Source: Mycobacterium syngnathidarum
GTDB lineage: Bacteria; Actinomycetota; Actinomycetes; Mycobacteriales; Mycobacteriaceae
Length of the DNA stretch: 64,000 nucleotides
NCBI RefSeq assembly: GCF_001942625.1
Contig: NZ_MLCL01000093.1
Span: 1-64,000 of the forward strand
Direction: 5' to 3'
Shown: positions 55,105 through 63,798 of the stretch, piece after piece
Numbering within the stretch: the first letter of the stretch is position 1
Layout of the letters: each line of letters opens with the position of its first letter
Position numbers and translations under genes: made by a program
The notes under the pieces: model-generated
Told to the model about the DNA's origin: nothing
Databases searched by the model: none
The model's input: the letters and a program-made list of their open reading frames with translations, nothing else

Positions 55105-55902
55105 GTGACTCGCGATCATGGTGACCCCGGTGATGCCCCTTCGGTTCCTCCCCCGCTGACGGAGGTAATCGAGGGGGCACGCCCGTCTGCGGCCGAGGAA
55201 GCCCGCACCATCGCCGCGTCGACGAACGCGGGCACGCTGGCCACGCTCACCACCGACGGCGAGCCGTGGGCGTCCTTCATCACTTACGGCCTGCTGGCCG
55301 GGGCGCCGGTGCTGTGTGTGTCGAACATGGCCGAGCACGGCCGCAATCTGGCCGGCGACCCTCGGGCCAGCATCTCGATCGTCGCTCCCGACGCCGGATC
55401 CGACCCGCTGGCGAGCAGCCGCATCACGCTGGCCGGGATAGCGGAGCGGCCCGCAGGTGCCGAGCTGGACGCCGCACGGCAGGCCCACCTGGACGCGGTG
55501 GCCGCTGCCCGCTATTACATCGACTTCAGTGACTTCTCCCTGTGGGTGCTGCGGGTGCAGCGCGTGCGCTGGGTCGGCGGCTACGGCCGAATGGACTCGG
55601 CCACCGGCGAGGCCTACGCCGAGGCAGAACCCGATCCGGTGGCACCGCACGCCACGGGGGCGATCGAACATCTCAACGCCGACCACGCCGGTTCGCTGGC
55701 CGATATGGCCCGCATCCTCGGCGGCTATCCCGACACGACCTCGGCAGTGTGCACCGGCGCCGACCGCTACGGCCTGGATCTGCGGGTCACCACCGAGCGT
55801 GGAGTGGCCTACACCCGGGTCGGCTATGCCACGCCGATCAGCTCGTACGGCGAGTTGCGGGCGGCCACAGTCGAGTTGGCCCAGCGCGCCAGGCAGGCCT
55901 GA
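55105..55902 (+). CDS. HugZ-like split-barrel/DUF2470 protein
   Basis: A 265-residue protein with an N-terminal PPOX-like split barrel (about residues 28-160: AGTLATLTTDGEPWASFITYG, LCVSNMAEHGRNLAGDPRAS and WVLRVQRVRWVGGYGRM, in pieces) and a C-terminal DUF2470 domain (IEHLNADHAGSLADMARILGG with the His motif, and GLDLRVTTERGVAYTRVGYA). This is the layout of HugZ/HutZ haem-utilisation proteins. Haem binding or a flavin role is possible. Its GTG start is 32 bp after the HTH-like gene. Confidence 0.85.
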   Translation: MTRDHGDPGDAPSVPPPLTEVIEGARPSAAEEARTIAASTNAGTLATLTTDGEPWASFITYGLLAGAPVLCVSNMAEHGRNLAGDPRASISIVAPDAGSDPLASSRITLAGIAERPAGAELDAARQAHLDAVAAARYYIDFSDFSLWVLRVQRVRWVGGYGRMDSATGEAYAEAEPDPVAPHATGAIEHLNADHAGSLADMARILGGYPDTTSAVCTGADRYGLDLRVTTERGVAYTRVGYATPISSYGELRAATVELAQRARQA

Positions 55903-55936
55903 GACCGCGCCGATCCCGTGCAATACGATCGCGGGT

Positions 55937-56506
55937 ATGCCTGAGCGCCCGGAAACCTGGCAAGCCGCCTTCGACCTGATCCGCACGCGCGGGTACGAAC
56001 ACCGCGAGGAACCTTTCCGGCTGGCCTCCGGGCAGTTGAGCCACGACTACATCGACGGCAAGTTCGCCATCGACACCGGCGAACGGATGGCGATCGTCAG
56101 CCGGGCGGTCGCCGATCTGGCCGCGGCGAGCGGCATCGAGTTCGACGCCGTCGGCGGCCTGACCATGGGCGCTGACCCGTTGGCGCACGGCGTGGCCATG
56201 GTGACCGGCAAGGCCTGGTTCTCGGTGCGCAAGGAACAGAAGTCCCGCGGCCGCGAGCAGTGGATCGAGGGCACCCGGCTCGAACCCGGCACCCGCGTGC
56301 TGCTCGTCGACGACGTGATCAGCACGGGCGGCTCGACCGAGATCGCCTATGAGCGCGTCACCTCCGTCGGGGCCGTGGTCACCGGCGTCATCCCGATGGT
56401 GGACCGCGGCGACATCGCGACCGGACGGTTCGCCAAGCGCGGGGTGCCGTTCGCCGCGCTGGTCACCTACCGCGACCTCGGCATCGAACCGGTCAAAGAC
56501 GTCTAG
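55937..56506 (+). CDS. pyrE: Orotate phosphoribosyltransferase-like protein
   Basis: A 189-residue type I phosphoribosyltransferase. The PRPP loop RVLLVDDVISTGGSTEIAYE (in pieces, about residues 120-139) and the OPRT-type hood KAWFSVRKEQKSRGREQW are present, with LASGQLSHDYIDGKFAID near the N-terminus. It would convert orotate and PRPP to OMP in pyrimidine synthesis, or act on a related base. Mycobacteria usually have another pyrE elsewhere, so this may be a paralogue. The start is ATG 55937, 34 bp after the HugZ-like gene. It abuts the ABC operon end with no gap. Confidence 0.83.
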   Translation: MPERPETWQAAFDLIRTRGYEHREEPFRLASGQLSHDYIDGKFAIDTGERMAIVSRAVADLAAASGIEFDAVGGLTMGADPLAHGVAMVTGKAWFSVRKEQKSRGREQWIEGTRLEPGTRVLLVDDVISTGGSTEIAYERVTSVGAVVTGVIPMVDRGDIATGRFAKRGVPFAALVTYRDLGIEPVKDV

Positions 56507-57547
56507 CTAGACCACCAGCACCGGCGCCCGCTCCAGCGCCAGGCTCACCACCACGCCGGGACCGAACGCACGCGCCCGCGAGCTGGGCAGCTGCGCGTGG
56601 ATCAGGGAGCCATCCGGCAGGCTCAGGTACACGTGGGACGTCGGTCCCAGGAAGGCCACCGACTCCACCACCGCCGGCCCGTCCGGATCGGCACGTACCC
56701 GGATCGTTTCCGGGCGCAGCATCGCGATACCGGTCCCCGAGGTGATCGAGCCGGGCAGCGTAGGCAACTCGGCGCCCAGCAATCTGGCCCGGCCACGGGA
56801 TACCCGGGCGCGCACCTTGTTGTGCAGACCCACGAACTCGGCCACGAATGGAGTCGACGGCCGGGCATAGAGCTCGGCAGGCGTAGCGAGCTGCTCGAGT
56901 TTGCCATGGCTCATGACCCCGACCCGATCCGCAACGGCCAGCGCCTCCTCCTGGTCGTGGGTGACGAACAGTGCCGTGATTCCGACCTCCAGCTGCACCC
57001 GGCGGATCTCGTCGCGCAACTGGGAGCGCACCTTGGCGTCGAGTGCCGACAGCGGCTCGTCGAGCAACAGCACCCTCGGCTCGATTGCCAGTGCCCGGGC
57101 GAGCGCCACCCGCTGCTGCTCACCGCCTGACAGCTCGCTGGCGTACTTGCCGCGGTGCGCCGCCAGGCCCACCAGATCGAGCATGTCCGCCGCTTGGAAC
57201 AGCCTGTCCCGCTTGGATTTTCCGCGCATCTTCAGACCGAAGGCGACGTTGTCCAGCACGGTCAGGTGCGGGAACAGGCTGTAGGCCTGGAACACCATGC
57301 CCATGTCTCGTTTGTTGGCCGGCACCGCGCTGATGTCCCGCCCGCCGACCAGCACGGTCCCGGCGGTGGCCTCCTCAAGCCCGGCCAGGATCCGCAGTGC
57401 GGTGGTCTTGCCGCAACCCGATGGGCCGAGCAGGGCCACCAACTCCCCCGGCTCGATGGACAGGCTCAGGCCGTCGAGCGCGTTGACGTTGCCATAAGTG
57501 CGGGTGAGGTCGCGAAGTTCAACCCGCACACCGGCGCCGACGCTCAC
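56507..57547 (-). CDS. ABC transporter ATP-binding subunit (PotA/FbpC-type)
   Basis: A 346-residue ATPase: Walker A LGPSGCGKTTALRIL (about residue 41), Q-loop VFQAYSLFPHLTV, signature ELSGGEQQRVALARAL (about 138), Walker B LLLDEPLSALDAK (about 158) and H-loop VTHDQEEAL. A C-terminal TOBE-like domain (about 240-346) completes it. It powers the importer made of the two permeases and the lipoprotein encoded upstream. GTG start overlaps the permease stop by 4 nt. Spermidine, iron, phosphonate or thiamine-type substrates are all compatible with this class. Confidence 0.92.
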   Translation of the reverse strand: MSVGAGVRVELRDLTRTYGNVNALDGLSLSIEPGELVALLGPSGCGKTTALRILAGLEEATAGTVLVGGRDISAVPANKRDMGMVFQAYSLFPHLTVLDNVAFGLKMRGKSKRDRLFQAADMLDLVGLAAHRGKYASELSGGEQQRVALARALAIEPRVLLLDEPLSALDAKVRSQLRDEIRRVQLEVGITALFVTHDQEEALAVADRVGVMSHGKLEQLATPAELYARPSTPFVAEFVGLHNKVRARVSRGRARLLGAELPTLPGSITSGTGIAMLRPETIRVRADPDGPAVVESVAFLGPTSHVYLSLPDGSLIHAQLPSSRARAFGPGVVVSLALERAPVLVV

Positions 57548-58317
57548 TGCTGGACTCCTGACCTTCTGCGACGGCCACGGGTGACGGCCGCCAAAATCAA
57601 CAACAACACGAATCCGAGCAGCAGCGTGGCCAGCGAGGCGGCCACCGATGTCGGCCCGTCGACCTTGCCGATCGCCACGATCTGAACCGGCAGGGTCTCG
57701 AACCCGCTCAGCGAGGCCACGGTGTATTCACCGAGCACCACCGCGATCGAGATGAACGCCGCCGACAGGATTCCCGACCAGATGTTGGGCACGATAACCC
57801 GGCCGATCGTCGATACCCAACCGGCGCCCAGCGAGCGGGCCGCCTCCGCCAACGTCTGCAGGTCGATGGCGGCCAGTGCGGAATCGATGGCCCGGTAGGC
57901 GAAAGGCAACACCAGCACCACGTACACGAAGGTCAGGGTGAGCGCGGACTCGCCGAGAAGGTAGGTCACCCACAGGTAGACGTTGCGCAGGCCCACCACG
58001 ACCACCAGGGCCGGAATGGTCAGTGGCAGCAGGCAGAGAAACTCGACGAACCGCCCGGCCCACCGGGCCCGCAGGCGTACCCAGATCATCGTCGGCACCA
58101 ACAGGATGAGCATGACGACGACGGTGAACACCGCGAGCAGCAAGGAGATCAGGATCGCGTGATAGAGCTCCTCGTCGGCCACGAGGTTGCGCCATGCGGC
58201 AGCGGTGCGCCCGCCGGCGATGAGGTTGCGGGTGGAGAAATCCGCCATCGCGTAGAGGGGAAACAAGAAGAACAGGCCGAACAGCACCCACAGTGCGGTG
58301 CGGACCGCCCGATTCAC
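57544..58317 (-). CDS. ABC transporter permease (second)
   Basis: A 257-residue permease with six membrane helices and the EAA loop EAARSLGAGWVSTIGRVIVPNI (about residue 153, in pieces). The start VNRAVRTALWVLFGLFFLFP is the first helix. GTG 58317 overlaps the first permease's stop by 4 nt, and its own stop overlaps the ATPase start by 4 nt. The longer frame up to 58866 is in the wrong register with the first permease and was dropped. Confidence 0.9.
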   Translation of the reverse strand: MNRAVRTALWVLFGLFFLFPLYAMADFSTRNLIAGGRTAAAWRNLVADEELYHAILISLLLAVFTVVVMLILLVPTMIWVRLRARWAGRFVEFLCLLPLTIPALVVVVGLRNVYLWVTYLLGESALTLTFVYVVLVLPFAYRAIDSALAAIDLQTLAEAARSLGAGWVSTIGRVIVPNIWSGILSAAFISIAVVLGEYTVASLSGFETLPVQIVAIGKVDGPTSVAASLATLLLGFVLLLILAAVTRGRRRRSGVQQ

Positions 58318-59168
58318 TTGAGCCACCTCGCCGTCCGTCGGACCAGCGCGTTGTAGGCGATCATGACCGCGGCCACCACCACGATCATCTCCAACGCCAG
58401 CGCGTAGGCGAACCCGGACTGGCCCAGCACCACCTCGCTGGTGAGGGCGGCCCGGATCAACAGCGGCACGATCGGGCTGCCCTGGCTGACCAGAGCGGCC
58501 GCGGTGGCATATGCGGCGAAAGCGTTGGCGAACAACAGCAGTGCCGAGCCGAGGAAAGCCGGGCTCAACAACGGGACGGCCACTTCCCGCAGACACTGCC
58601 ACCGTGACGCGCCGAGGCTCACCGCGGCCTCGAGCCACTGTTCGCGCAGCCCCTCCAGCGCCGGCAGGAACACGATCACCATCAGCGGGATCTGAAAATA
58701 GCTGTAGACCACGATCAGCCCGGCCAGACCATAGAGCCAGCCGGAACCGGCCAGGTCCCAGCCGAGGTTTTCCCTGACCCACAACGTCAATACGCCGTTG
58801 AGCCCGATGGTGGCCAGGAATGCGAAAGCCAGTGCCACCCCGCCGAATTGGGCAAGTACGCTGCACAGCGCCAGCACCGCGCGCCGCAACATCGACGCCG
58901 GCGGGCTGCTGACGATCAACCAGGCCAGTACGGCGCCCAGAACCGCCCCGATCAGTGCGGTACTCGCCGACAACGCGATACTTTTCGCCAGTGCGGTCAA
59001 CGCGGTGCCGGAGAACAGCGCGGCGATGCGGTCAAGGGAGAAGGATCCGTCGGCGAAGAACGCCATGACGATCACCGTGACGGTCGGCACGATCAGGAAC
59101 ACCGTCACCACCGCCACGAACGGCAGCAATGGCAGGGCATCCCGGACACGCCTTGTGCTAGCCGGCAT
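58314..59168 (-). CDS. ABC transporter permease (first)
   Basis: A 284-residue permease with six membrane helices: LPFVAVVTVFLIVPTVTVIV starts the first, and the EAA motif is EAAVSLGASRWQCLREVAVPLL (about residue 188, in pieces). This two-permease arrangement is usual for the PotB/PotC and FbpB-split transporters. ATG 59168 is 8 bp after the substrate-binding protein stop. It overlaps the second permease by 4 nt. Confidence 0.9.
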   Translation of the reverse strand: MPASTRRVRDALPLLPFVAVVTVFLIVPTVTVIVMAFFADGSFSLDRIAALFSGTALTALAKSIALSASTALIGAVLGAVLAWLIVSSPPASMLRRAVLALCSVLAQFGGVALAFAFLATIGLNGVLTLWVRENLGWDLAGSGWLYGLAGLIVVYSYFQIPLMVIVFLPALEGLREQWLEAAVSLGASRWQCLREVAVPLLSPAFLGSALLLFANAFAAYATAAALVSQGSPIVPLLIRAALTSEVVLGQSGFAYALALEMIVVVAAVMIAYNALVRRTARWLK

Positions 59169-59176
59169 AGCGGACC

Positions 59177-60313
59177 TCAGCCGATCGCCTTGGCCCAGTT
59201 GTCGGCCAGATACTTGTTGGCCGTGTCGGTTTGGGCCTGGGTCGCGACCGTCACCGGACCGTCGATGGGCGGCAGCTGACCGAATGCCGCGCGGTCGGCG
59301 GTGCCGGCCAGGATCATCTTGTCGGCGCGCACCGGGCGGACCCCACCCTTGGCGTACAGGTTCTGCCCTTCGTCGCTGAACAGGAATTCCTGCCACAGCC
59401 GGGCGGCCGCCGGATGCGGGGCATCCTTGTTGATGGCCTGGTAGTAGTAACCGGCCACCAGGGCCTCATGCGGAACGATCACCTGCCAGCCGGGGACTTT
59501 CTGACTCTCGGTGCCGTTGAGGTAGTTCCAGTCGATCACCACCGGGGTCTGTCCCGATTCGATGGTGGCCGGGGTCGGGTCCAGCGGCAAGAAGTTGCCG
59601 GCCTCGTTGAGCTTGGCGAAGAACGCGACGCCGGGCGCGATGTCGTCAGCCGATCCGCCCTGGGCCACGGCCGCCATCAACACACCGGCGAAGGCGGCAC
59701 CGGCCTGGGTCGGGTCACCGTTGAGCGCGACCTTGCCGTGGTACTCGGGTTTGAGCAGGTCTTCGACGGAGGTGATCGGTGGAACCTTGGTCGAGTCGAA
59801 CCCGATGGACATGAAACCGCCGTAGTCGTTGACCCAGGTGCCGTCGGGGTCCTTGAGCTTCTCCGGGATGTCGTCGAAGGTGGCCACCTTGTAGGGCGCG
59901 AACATCGACGTATTCGCCAGCGCCACCGACTGTCCCAGGTCGAACACGTCGGGTGCGGTGCTCTTGCCCTTCTGCTGGTTGGCCGCGTTGATCTCTTCCT
60001 GGCTGGACCCGTCGGGCTGTGCCGAGTTCACCAAGATGTCGTACTTGTCCGAGAAGGCCTTGATGATGGCGCCGTAGTTTGCCCAATCCGGGGGCAACGC
60101 AATCACATTGAGTGCACCTTCGGCCTTGGCCGCTTCGACGAGCTTGTCCATCCCGCCGAAATCCTGGGCCGATCTGGCCTCGGCGACCTTGACCCCGGTA
60201 TCGGTCTTGCCGCCCGCGGTGTCCTTCTGCGGCGGGGCGCACGCCGCCAGACCCAGCGCGACGAGCGTCGAGGCGGCGAGGGCGGATACCGTCGCGATCC
60301 GGGATGCGATCAT
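59177..60313 (-). CDS. ABC transporter substrate-binding lipoprotein
   Basis: A 378-residue extracellular solute-binding lipoprotein. The signal peptide MIASRIATVSALAASTLVAL leads to the lipobox LGLAAC (Cys about residue 25). The mature protein has the type-II periplasmic binding fold: ALNVIALPPDWANYGAIIKAF, PDVFDLGQSVALANTSMFAPY, WVNDYGGFMSIGFDSTKVPP and GKVALNGDPTQAGAAFAGVL (in pieces). It resembles spermidine/putrescine, iron(III) or phosphonate-binding proteins; the ligand is not decided. It is the first gene of a four-gene minus-strand operon and is divergent from the PPOX gene (117 bp). Confidence 0.92.
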   Translation of the reverse strand: MIASRIATVSALAASTLVALGLAACAPPQKDTAGGKTDTGVKVAEARSAQDFGGMDKLVEAAKAEGALNVIALPPDWANYGAIIKAFSDKYDILVNSAQPDGSSQEEINAANQQKGKSTAPDVFDLGQSVALANTSMFAPYKVATFDDIPEKLKDPDGTWVNDYGGFMSIGFDSTKVPPITSVEDLLKPEYHGKVALNGDPTQAGAAFAGVLMAAVAQGGSADDIAPGVAFFAKLNEAGNFLPLDPTPATIESGQTPVVIDWNYLNGTESQKVPGWQVIVPHEALVAGYYYQAINKDAPHPAAARLWQEFLFSDEGQNLYAKGGVRPVRADKMILAGTADRAAFGQLPPIDGPVTVATQAQTDTANKYLADNWAKAIG

Positions 60314-60430
60314 GTGCCAAGTCCTCCGATGGTCTCCGAGCGCGCACCGGCACCCTATCGTGACGGCGTTGACATCGCCTGATGTCGGCTGACGTACCAG
60401 GCGGCACCCGAATGCGCCTACCCTGGGGCC

Positions 60431-60859
60431 ATGTCCGGGCTTGAGGCCATCGCCCAGTTCGCAAATGCGCCCTGCGCCGTACTCGCCACGCTGGGCGCCG
60501 ACGGCGCACCGCATCTGGTGCCGGTGGTATTCGCGGTGCACATTCCTGCCGATCCCGACACTCCCGCCACCATCTACAGCGCCGTGGACGCCAAGCGCAA
60601 GACCACACACAAACTGCGCCGGCTGGCCAACATCGAAGGCGATTCCCGGGTGAGCCTTCTCGTCGACCACTACACCGACGAATGGGCCCACCTGTGGTGG
60701 GTCCGGGCCGACGGGCAGGCGGCAACGCATTACAGCGGTGAGGAGATGGCCACCGGATACGCACTGCTGCGGGCGAAATATCGCCAGTACGAGCGCATTG
60801 CGTTGGACGGGCCGGTGATCTCCATCGGCGTCACGCGCTGGTCGTCCTGGCAGGCGTGA
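60431..60859 (+). CDS. PPOX-class F420-dependent protein (Rv0121c-like)
   Basis: A 142-residue split-barrel protein: [23 protein letters not shown] (about residues 14-36, in pieces), [20 protein letters not shown] with the cofactor-binding Lys/Arg residues, and [23 protein letters not shown]. This is the pattern of TIGR03668-like F420-dependent proteins, and its position before fusA2 matches Rv0121c/Rv0120c. The substrate is unknown. ATG 60431 is the start; fusA2 begins 132 bp later on the same strand. Confidence 0.88.
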   Translation: MSGLEAIAQFANAPCAVLATLGADGAPHLVPVVFAVHIPADPDTPATIYSAVDAKRKTTHKLRRLANIEGDSRVSLLVDHYTDEWAHLWWVRADGQAATHYSGEEMATGYALLRAKYRQYERIALDGPVISIGVTRWSSWQA

Positions 60860-60991
60860 GCAGCTCCCAGCCTCGCCGGCCGGGCCCCGCAGACCACCTC
60901 GACCCTTGTGCTCCAGATCACATCGGGGAATGGTGGAGGCCAGGTCCGGCGGGCCGCATCGGGGCGCCCCGGGGACACCAGGAGGCATGCC

Positions 60992-63154
60992 ATGGCGGAC
61001 AAGACTCACTCGACAGGCAACGGGGCTGTTCCCACCGCGGACAGTCCCGCCGCCATTCGCAACGTGGTGCTCGTCGGCCCGTCGGGTGCCGGCAAGACCA
61101 CCCTGGTGGAGGCGCTGCTGGTCGCCGCGGGAGTGCTGACCCGCGCAGGTTCGGTGGTCGACGGGTCGACGGTCTGCGATTTCGACGACGCCGAGATCAA
61201 TCAGCAGCGTTCGGTCGGGCTGGCGCTGGCGCCGTTGCAGCACAACGGGATCAAGGTCAATCTGATCGACACCCCCGGGTACGCCGATTTCGTCGGCGAA
61301 CTGCGCGCGGGGTTACGCGCCGCCGATTGCGCACTGTTCGTCATCGCCGCCAACGAGGACATCGATGAGCCCACGAAGGCGCTCTGGCAGGAGTGCGCGG
61401 CGGTGGGCATGCCGCGCGCGGTCGTCATCACCAAGCTCGACCACGCCAGGGCCGACTACGCCAACACATTGGCCGGTGCCCAGCAGGCCTTCGGCGACAA
61501 GGTGGCCCCGTTGTACTTCCCGGCCGGCGAGGGCGTGATCGGGCTACTCACCCGAACCCACTACGACTACGGCGACGGCACCCGGACCACCCGGTCACCG
61601 GACGGCTCCTATGACGATCAGATCGCCGAGCTACGCGGTTCCCTGATCGAGGGGATCATCGAGGAATCCGAGGACGAGACGCTCATGGAGCGTTACCTCG
61701 GCGGCGAGGAGATCGACGAATCGGTGTTGATCGCCGATCTGGAGAAGGCCGTGGCCCGTGGTTCGTTCTTCCCGGTGATCCCGGTGTGCAGCGGGTCCGG
61801 GGTGGGCACGCTGGAGTTACTCGAGATCGCCACCCGCGGCTTCCCGTCACCGCCCGAGCATCGGCTGCCCGAGGTGTTCGCCGCCAGTGGCGCGGCCCGC
61901 AAGCCGATGGCCTGCGATGCGGACGGGCCGCTGCTGGCCGAGGTGGTGAAGACGACGTCGGACCCTTATGTCGGCAGGGTCAGCCTGGTCCGGGTGTTCT
62001 CCGGCACCATCAGGCCCGACGCCACCGTGCATGTGTCGGGCCATTTTTCTGCCTTCACCGACTCGGTGGCCCCGGAGGGCTCCCACGGCCACGCCGACCA
62101 TGATGAAGACGAGCGCATCGGCACCCTGTCCTTCCCGCTGGGCAAGCAGCAGCGCCCGGCGCCCTCGGTGGTGGCCGGGGACATCTGCGCGATCGGCCGG
62201 CTCAGCCGGGCCGAGACCGGTGACACCCTGAGCGACAAGGCCGACCCGCTGGTGCTGCGCCCGTGGGAGATGCCCGACCCGCTGCTGCCGATCGCGGTGC
62301 AGCCCCGTGCGAAGACCGACGAGGACAAGCTCTCGGTCGGGTTGCAGCGGCTGGCCGCCGAGGATCCCACCTTGCGCATCGAGCAGAATCCGGAGACCCA
62401 CCAGATCGTGCTGTGGTGCATGGGTGAGGCGCACGCCGGGGTGGTGCTCGACGCGCTGTCCCGGCGCTACGGCGTGTCGGTGGACACCGTCGAGCTGCGG
62501 GTACCGCTGCGAGAAACGCTCGGCGGCAAGGCAAAAGGACATGGCAGGCACGTCAAGCAGTCCGGTGGCCACGGCCAGTATGCGGTCTGCGACATCGAGG
62601 TCGAGCCGCTGCCGGAGGGCAGCGGATTCGAGTTCGTGGACAAGGTTGTCGGCGGGGCCGTGCCGCGCCAGTTCATTCCGAGCGTCGAAAAGGGTGTGCG
62701 GGCCCAGATGGAGAAAGGCATGGGCAGTGATCACGGGGACGGCGGCTACCCCGTCGTCGACATCCGGGTGACACTGGTCGACGGGAAGGCCCACAGCGTC
62801 GACTCGTCGGACTTCGCCTTCCAGATGGCCGGCGGACTCGCGCTGCGGGAAGCCGCTGCGGCGGCCGGCGTCAGCCTGCTCGAGCCCATCGACGACGTGA
62901 CCGTGGTGGTGCCCGACGATCTGGTGGGCGCGGTGATGGGCGATCTGGCCGGCCGGCGTGGCCGCGTCCTGGGCACCGACAAGGCCGATGAGGACCGGAC
63001 GCTGATCAAGGCTGAGATACCGGAGGTCGAGCTCACCCGCTACGCGATCGACCTGCGGTCGCTCTCGCATGGTGCCGGGGCGTTCACCCGTGCGTTCGCC
63101 CGATACGAGCCGATGCCGGACGCAGCCGCTGCCCGCGTGCGCAAGGCGGTTTAA
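60992..63154 (+). CDS. fusA2: Elongation factor G-like protein EF-G2
   Basis: A 720-residue EF-G-like protein (fusA2), with the five-domain layout of EF-G. The G motifs are altered: G1 GPSGAGKTT (about residue 29), G3 DTPGYADF (about 92; EF-G has His where Tyr stands) and G4 TKLD (about 147; usually NKxD). M. smegmatis EF-G2 was reported to lack ribosome-dependent GTPase activity, which fits. An insert GSHGHADHDEDER (about 369) is rich in His and Asp. ATG 60992 has AGGAGG 7 nt upstream; the longer frame to 60908 is not used. It corresponds to Rv0120c. Confidence 0.95.
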   Translation: MADKTHSTGNGAVPTADSPAAIRNVVLVGPSGAGKTTLVEALLVAAGVLTRAGSVVDGSTVCDFDDAEINQQRSVGLALAPLQHNGIKVNLIDTPGYADFVGELRAGLRAADCALFVIAANEDIDEPTKALWQECAAVGMPRAVVITKLDHARADYANTLAGAQQAFGDKVAPLYFPAGEGVIGLLTRTHYDYGDGTRTTRSPDGSYDDQIAELRGSLIEGIIEESEDETLMERYLGGEEIDESVLIADLEKAVARGSFFPVIPVCSGSGVGTLELLEIATRGFPSPPEHRLPEVFAASGAARKPMACDADGPLLAEVVKTTSDPYVGRVSLVRVFSGTIRPDATVHVSGHFSAFTDSVAPEGSHGHADHDEDERIGTLSFPLGKQQRPAPSVVAGDICAIGRLSRAETGDTLSDKADPLVLRPWEMPDPLLPIAVQPRAKTDEDKLSVGLQRLAAEDPTLRIEQNPETHQIVLWCMGEAHAGVVLDALSRRYGVSVDTVELRVPLRETLGGKAKGHGRHVKQSGGHGQYAVCDIEVEPLPEGSGFEFVDKVVGGAVPRQFIPSVEKGVRAQMEKGMGSDHGDGGYPVVDIRVTLVDGKAHSVDSSDFAFQMAGGLALREAAAAAGVSLLEPIDDVTVVVPDDLVGAVMGDLAGRRGRVLGTDKADEDRTLIKAEIPEVELTRYAIDLRSLSHGAGAFTRAFARYEPMPDAAAARVRKAV

Positions 63155-63711
63155 CTCTCCATCGAGGCGTAGAACTCGTCGGTGCCCGCGCCGTCTTCGA
63201 GTTGGACGCCGAAGGTGTTCAAGGCAAATGCCAGCGTGCTGTAGCCACCGAAGGTGAACATCAGGTCCATGCGCTGCCGGTCGTCCAGCTGCTGGCCCAG
63301 GCGCTCCCAGGTGTGGGGGCAGACTCGCGAGCCGGTGTGTAACTCGTCCACCGCATCGAGCACGGCCTGGTCGAATTCGTTTGCCGCTGTGCCACTTCGG
63401 GTCGCCTCGATGTCTGCTTCGGTAAGCCCGACCTGCAGGGCCATCGCGCTGTGGTGTCCCCACTCGTACGCACAGTCGTGGTGGAACGCGGTGCGCAGGA
63501 TCACGAGTTCACGGAGCCGCTCGGGCAGCGTGGATTCTTTTTGCAGGTAGGTGTTGAACGGCAGGAAGGCGCCGGCCAGCACCGGGTGACGCACCAGGGT
63601 CGACAACGCATTTCCCACCATGTCCGGGCGACGGCGCTCGGGCGGCACCGTGGAGGCCAGCGCCTCGCGGGCCTGGTCGTCCCACTCTTCGGCTGGCAGC
63701 GGCGTCAGCAT
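63151..63711 (-). CDS. Carboxymuconolactone decarboxylase-family protein
   Basis: A 186-residue AhpD/CMD-fold protein: VGNALSTLVRHPVLAGAFLPFNTY (about residues 33-56, in pieces), LRELVILRTAFHHDCAYEWGHHSAMA with a single Cys and three His, and LMFTFGGYSTLAFALNTFGV. The usual CxxC pair of peroxidatic AhpD is reduced to one Cys in HHDCAYEW, so it may be a decarboxylase or a binding protein rather than a peroxidase. ATG 63711 is preferred over the 12-nt longer TTG. Divergent from a TetR gene with two palindromes between, so repression is likely. Its 3' end overlaps fusA2 by 4 nt. Confidence 0.83.
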   Translation of the reverse strand: MLTPLPAEEWDDQAREALASTVPPERRRPDMVGNALSTLVRHPVLAGAFLPFNTYLQKESTLPERLRELVILRTAFHHDCAYEWGHHSAMALQVGLTEADIEATRSGTAANEFDQAVLDAVDELHTGSRVCPHTWERLGQQLDDRQRMDLMFTFGGYSTLAFALNTFGVQLEDGAGTDEFYASMES

Positions 63712-63723
63712 GCGGTACCCCAA

Positions 63724-63762
63724 CTTTACGATCGGCTAGTAATCCCCTTTACGATCGTAAAG
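63724..63762. promoter_or_regulatory. Two TetR-type operator sites
   Basis: CTTTACGATCGTAAAG (63747-63762) is a perfect 16-bp palindrome. A related sequence CTTTACGATCGGCTAG (63724-63739) lies 23 bp before it and keeps the first 11 bases. Both are between the divergent CMD gene (start 63711) and tetR (start 63799). Confidence 0.7.
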
Positions 63763-63798
63763 GACACTCAGCCGCAGCGCACATAAGGGGAAGCACCG

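Noticed and set aside
57544..58866. A single 440-codon frame for the second permease
   Set aside because: The upper half is an off-frame reading of the first permease; the true start is the GTG at 58317 overlapping that gene by 4 nt.
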